A stretch of DNA of 64,000 nt. It comes from an uncultured Oscillospiraceae bacterium. GTDB lineage: Bacteria; Bacillota; Clostridia; Oscillospirales; Acutalibacteraceae. The stretch spans positions 1 through 64,000 of the forward strand of contig UQGM01000003.1 in NCBI GenBank assembly GCA_900540535.1, read 5' to 3'. The notes below the pieces were generated by a model. That model was not told where the DNA came from, ran no database searches, and saw only the letters and a program-made list of their open reading frames with translations. Shown piece after piece: positions 63,688-64,000 of this stretch. Both the position numbers and the translations under genes were made by a program. Positions within the stretch are counted from its first letter, which is position 1, and each line of letters opens with the position of its first letter.

Positions 63688-64000
63688 TTACTCTAAGAAG
63701 AACATTCCCTCGCCCTTCTGCTTTCTGGTTTTCCACTCTCCACGTGTGAAATCCGGGAACTCAACGCAGGCTGAGTTATTCTCTATTGACTGAGCTGAAA
63801 GAGCTGTTATAGCCATCCAGCAGGCTGCGTCGTATACATCAATAGGTGTATGTCCGTCGCCTTTTCTTACAGCGTCAAAGAATGCTTTGAATACAAGCCA
63901 GTCCATTCCGCCGTGGCCGCCCTTTACGCCGAAACGCTTGAACCACTTCCAAATAGGATGACGGTATTTCTTGACCATTCTCTTTCCGCTTGACTTTATG
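63688..64000 (-). CDS. Gfo/Idh/MocA (GH109-like) oxidoreductase, C-terminal fragment
   Basis: The C-terminal end of a gene whose start lies beyond the right window edge; the frame stays open to position 64000. Visible residues include RHPIWKWF, GGHGGMDWLVFKAFFDAV and TPIDVYDAACWMAITALSAQSI, which match the end of Gfo/Idh/MocA proteins of the GH109 alpha-N-acetylgalactosaminidase-like group. GH109 enzymes use bound NAD to remove terminal GalNAc, which would fit a mucin- or host-glycan-using organism alongside the sialic acid operon. Only about 104 residues are present, so the specificity is not certain. Confidence 0.8.
   Translation of the reverse strand, partial: IKSSGKRMVKKYRHPIWKWFKRFGVKGGHGGMDWLVFKAFFDAVRKGDGHTPIDVYDAACWMAITALSAQSIENNSACVEFPDFTRGEWKTRKQKGEGMFFLE

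Noticed and set aside
1..64000. Prophage, transposon or integrative element
   Set aside because: No integrase, transposase, structural phage gene or relaxase was found; the tRNAs show no attachment-site duplication visible in the window.

Overview
The window looks like a chromosomal piece of a spore-forming, anaerobic, gut-type Firmicute of class Clostridia, probably Oscillospirales/Ruminococcaceae-like. Sporulation genes (gpr, spoIIP, spoVT), the Clostridia-specific six-cysteine SCIFF peptide with its radical SAM maturase, pyruvate phosphate dikinase, meso-diaminopimelate dehydrogenase and a sialic-acid catabolic operon all fit this. Genes are compact, most units end in clear Rho-independent hairpins, and TTG/GTG starts with strong ribosome binding sites are frequent. 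No prophage, insertion sequence, rRNA or CRISPR array is visible. The taxonomic placement is inference from gene content, not a search result.

Layout. 1-3.7 kb: a partial tRNA-Asp and a heterodimeric ABC exporter. 3.7-6.3 kb: gpr-spoIIP plus a small membrane protein. 6.3-9.2 kb: small regulators, a NimA-like flavoprotein, pduL and a membrane protein controlled from a 33-bp palindrome. 9.3-15.4 kb: type-4 uracil-DNA glycosylase, a metallophosphoesterase, two tandem paralogous lipoproteins and a polysaccharide flippase. 15.6-19.3 kb: ppdK, followed by two small unknown genes lying between duplicated terminator sequences. 19.5-22.9 kb: a thiol-redox group (CcdA, TlpA-like, TrxA, a NifX-like protein, TrxB). 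23.4-27.6 kb: sialic acid use (lyase, AGE epimerase, SSS symporter, YhcH). 27.7-29.4 kb: GNAT, MerR and a MerR-controlled flavoprotein.

29.4-35.8 kb is the most interesting part. It is a divergent corrinoid methyltransferase island with a PocR-AraC regulator, a DUF2284 metalloprotein and an MtaA-like methyltransferase on the minus strand, and a RACo-type activator, a B12-binding corrinoid protein and a second UroD-fold methyltransferase on the plus strand. The parts resemble a complete three-component methyl-transfer pathway whose methyl donor cannot be read from sequence.

35.9-40.2 kb: XRE regulator, spoVT, a cysteine-rich secreted repeat protein, an ECF sigma factor with no normal start codon, an RsgI-like anti-sigma factor and a GH25 lysozyme lipoprotein. 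40.3-46.8 kb: small membrane and secreted unknowns, an MFS carrier, tRNA-Glu and tRNA-Met, a YfbR-like nucleotidase and a DUF815 ATPase. 47-51.2 kb: ilvC, an Orn/Lys/Arg decarboxylase-family protein and the SCIFF pair. 51.4-55 kb: a large secreted propeller-like protein with a TDPSET linker, and a membrane-bound XRE regulator with a membrane partner. 55.2-63.3 kb: ddh, an orphan trpB, a MATE exporter, a sugar O-acetyltransferase and an IleRS with the swapped GIHH signature. 63.4-64 kb: a multi-hairpin intergenic element and the C-terminal end of a Gfo/Idh/MocA (GH109-like) enzyme cut by the window edge.
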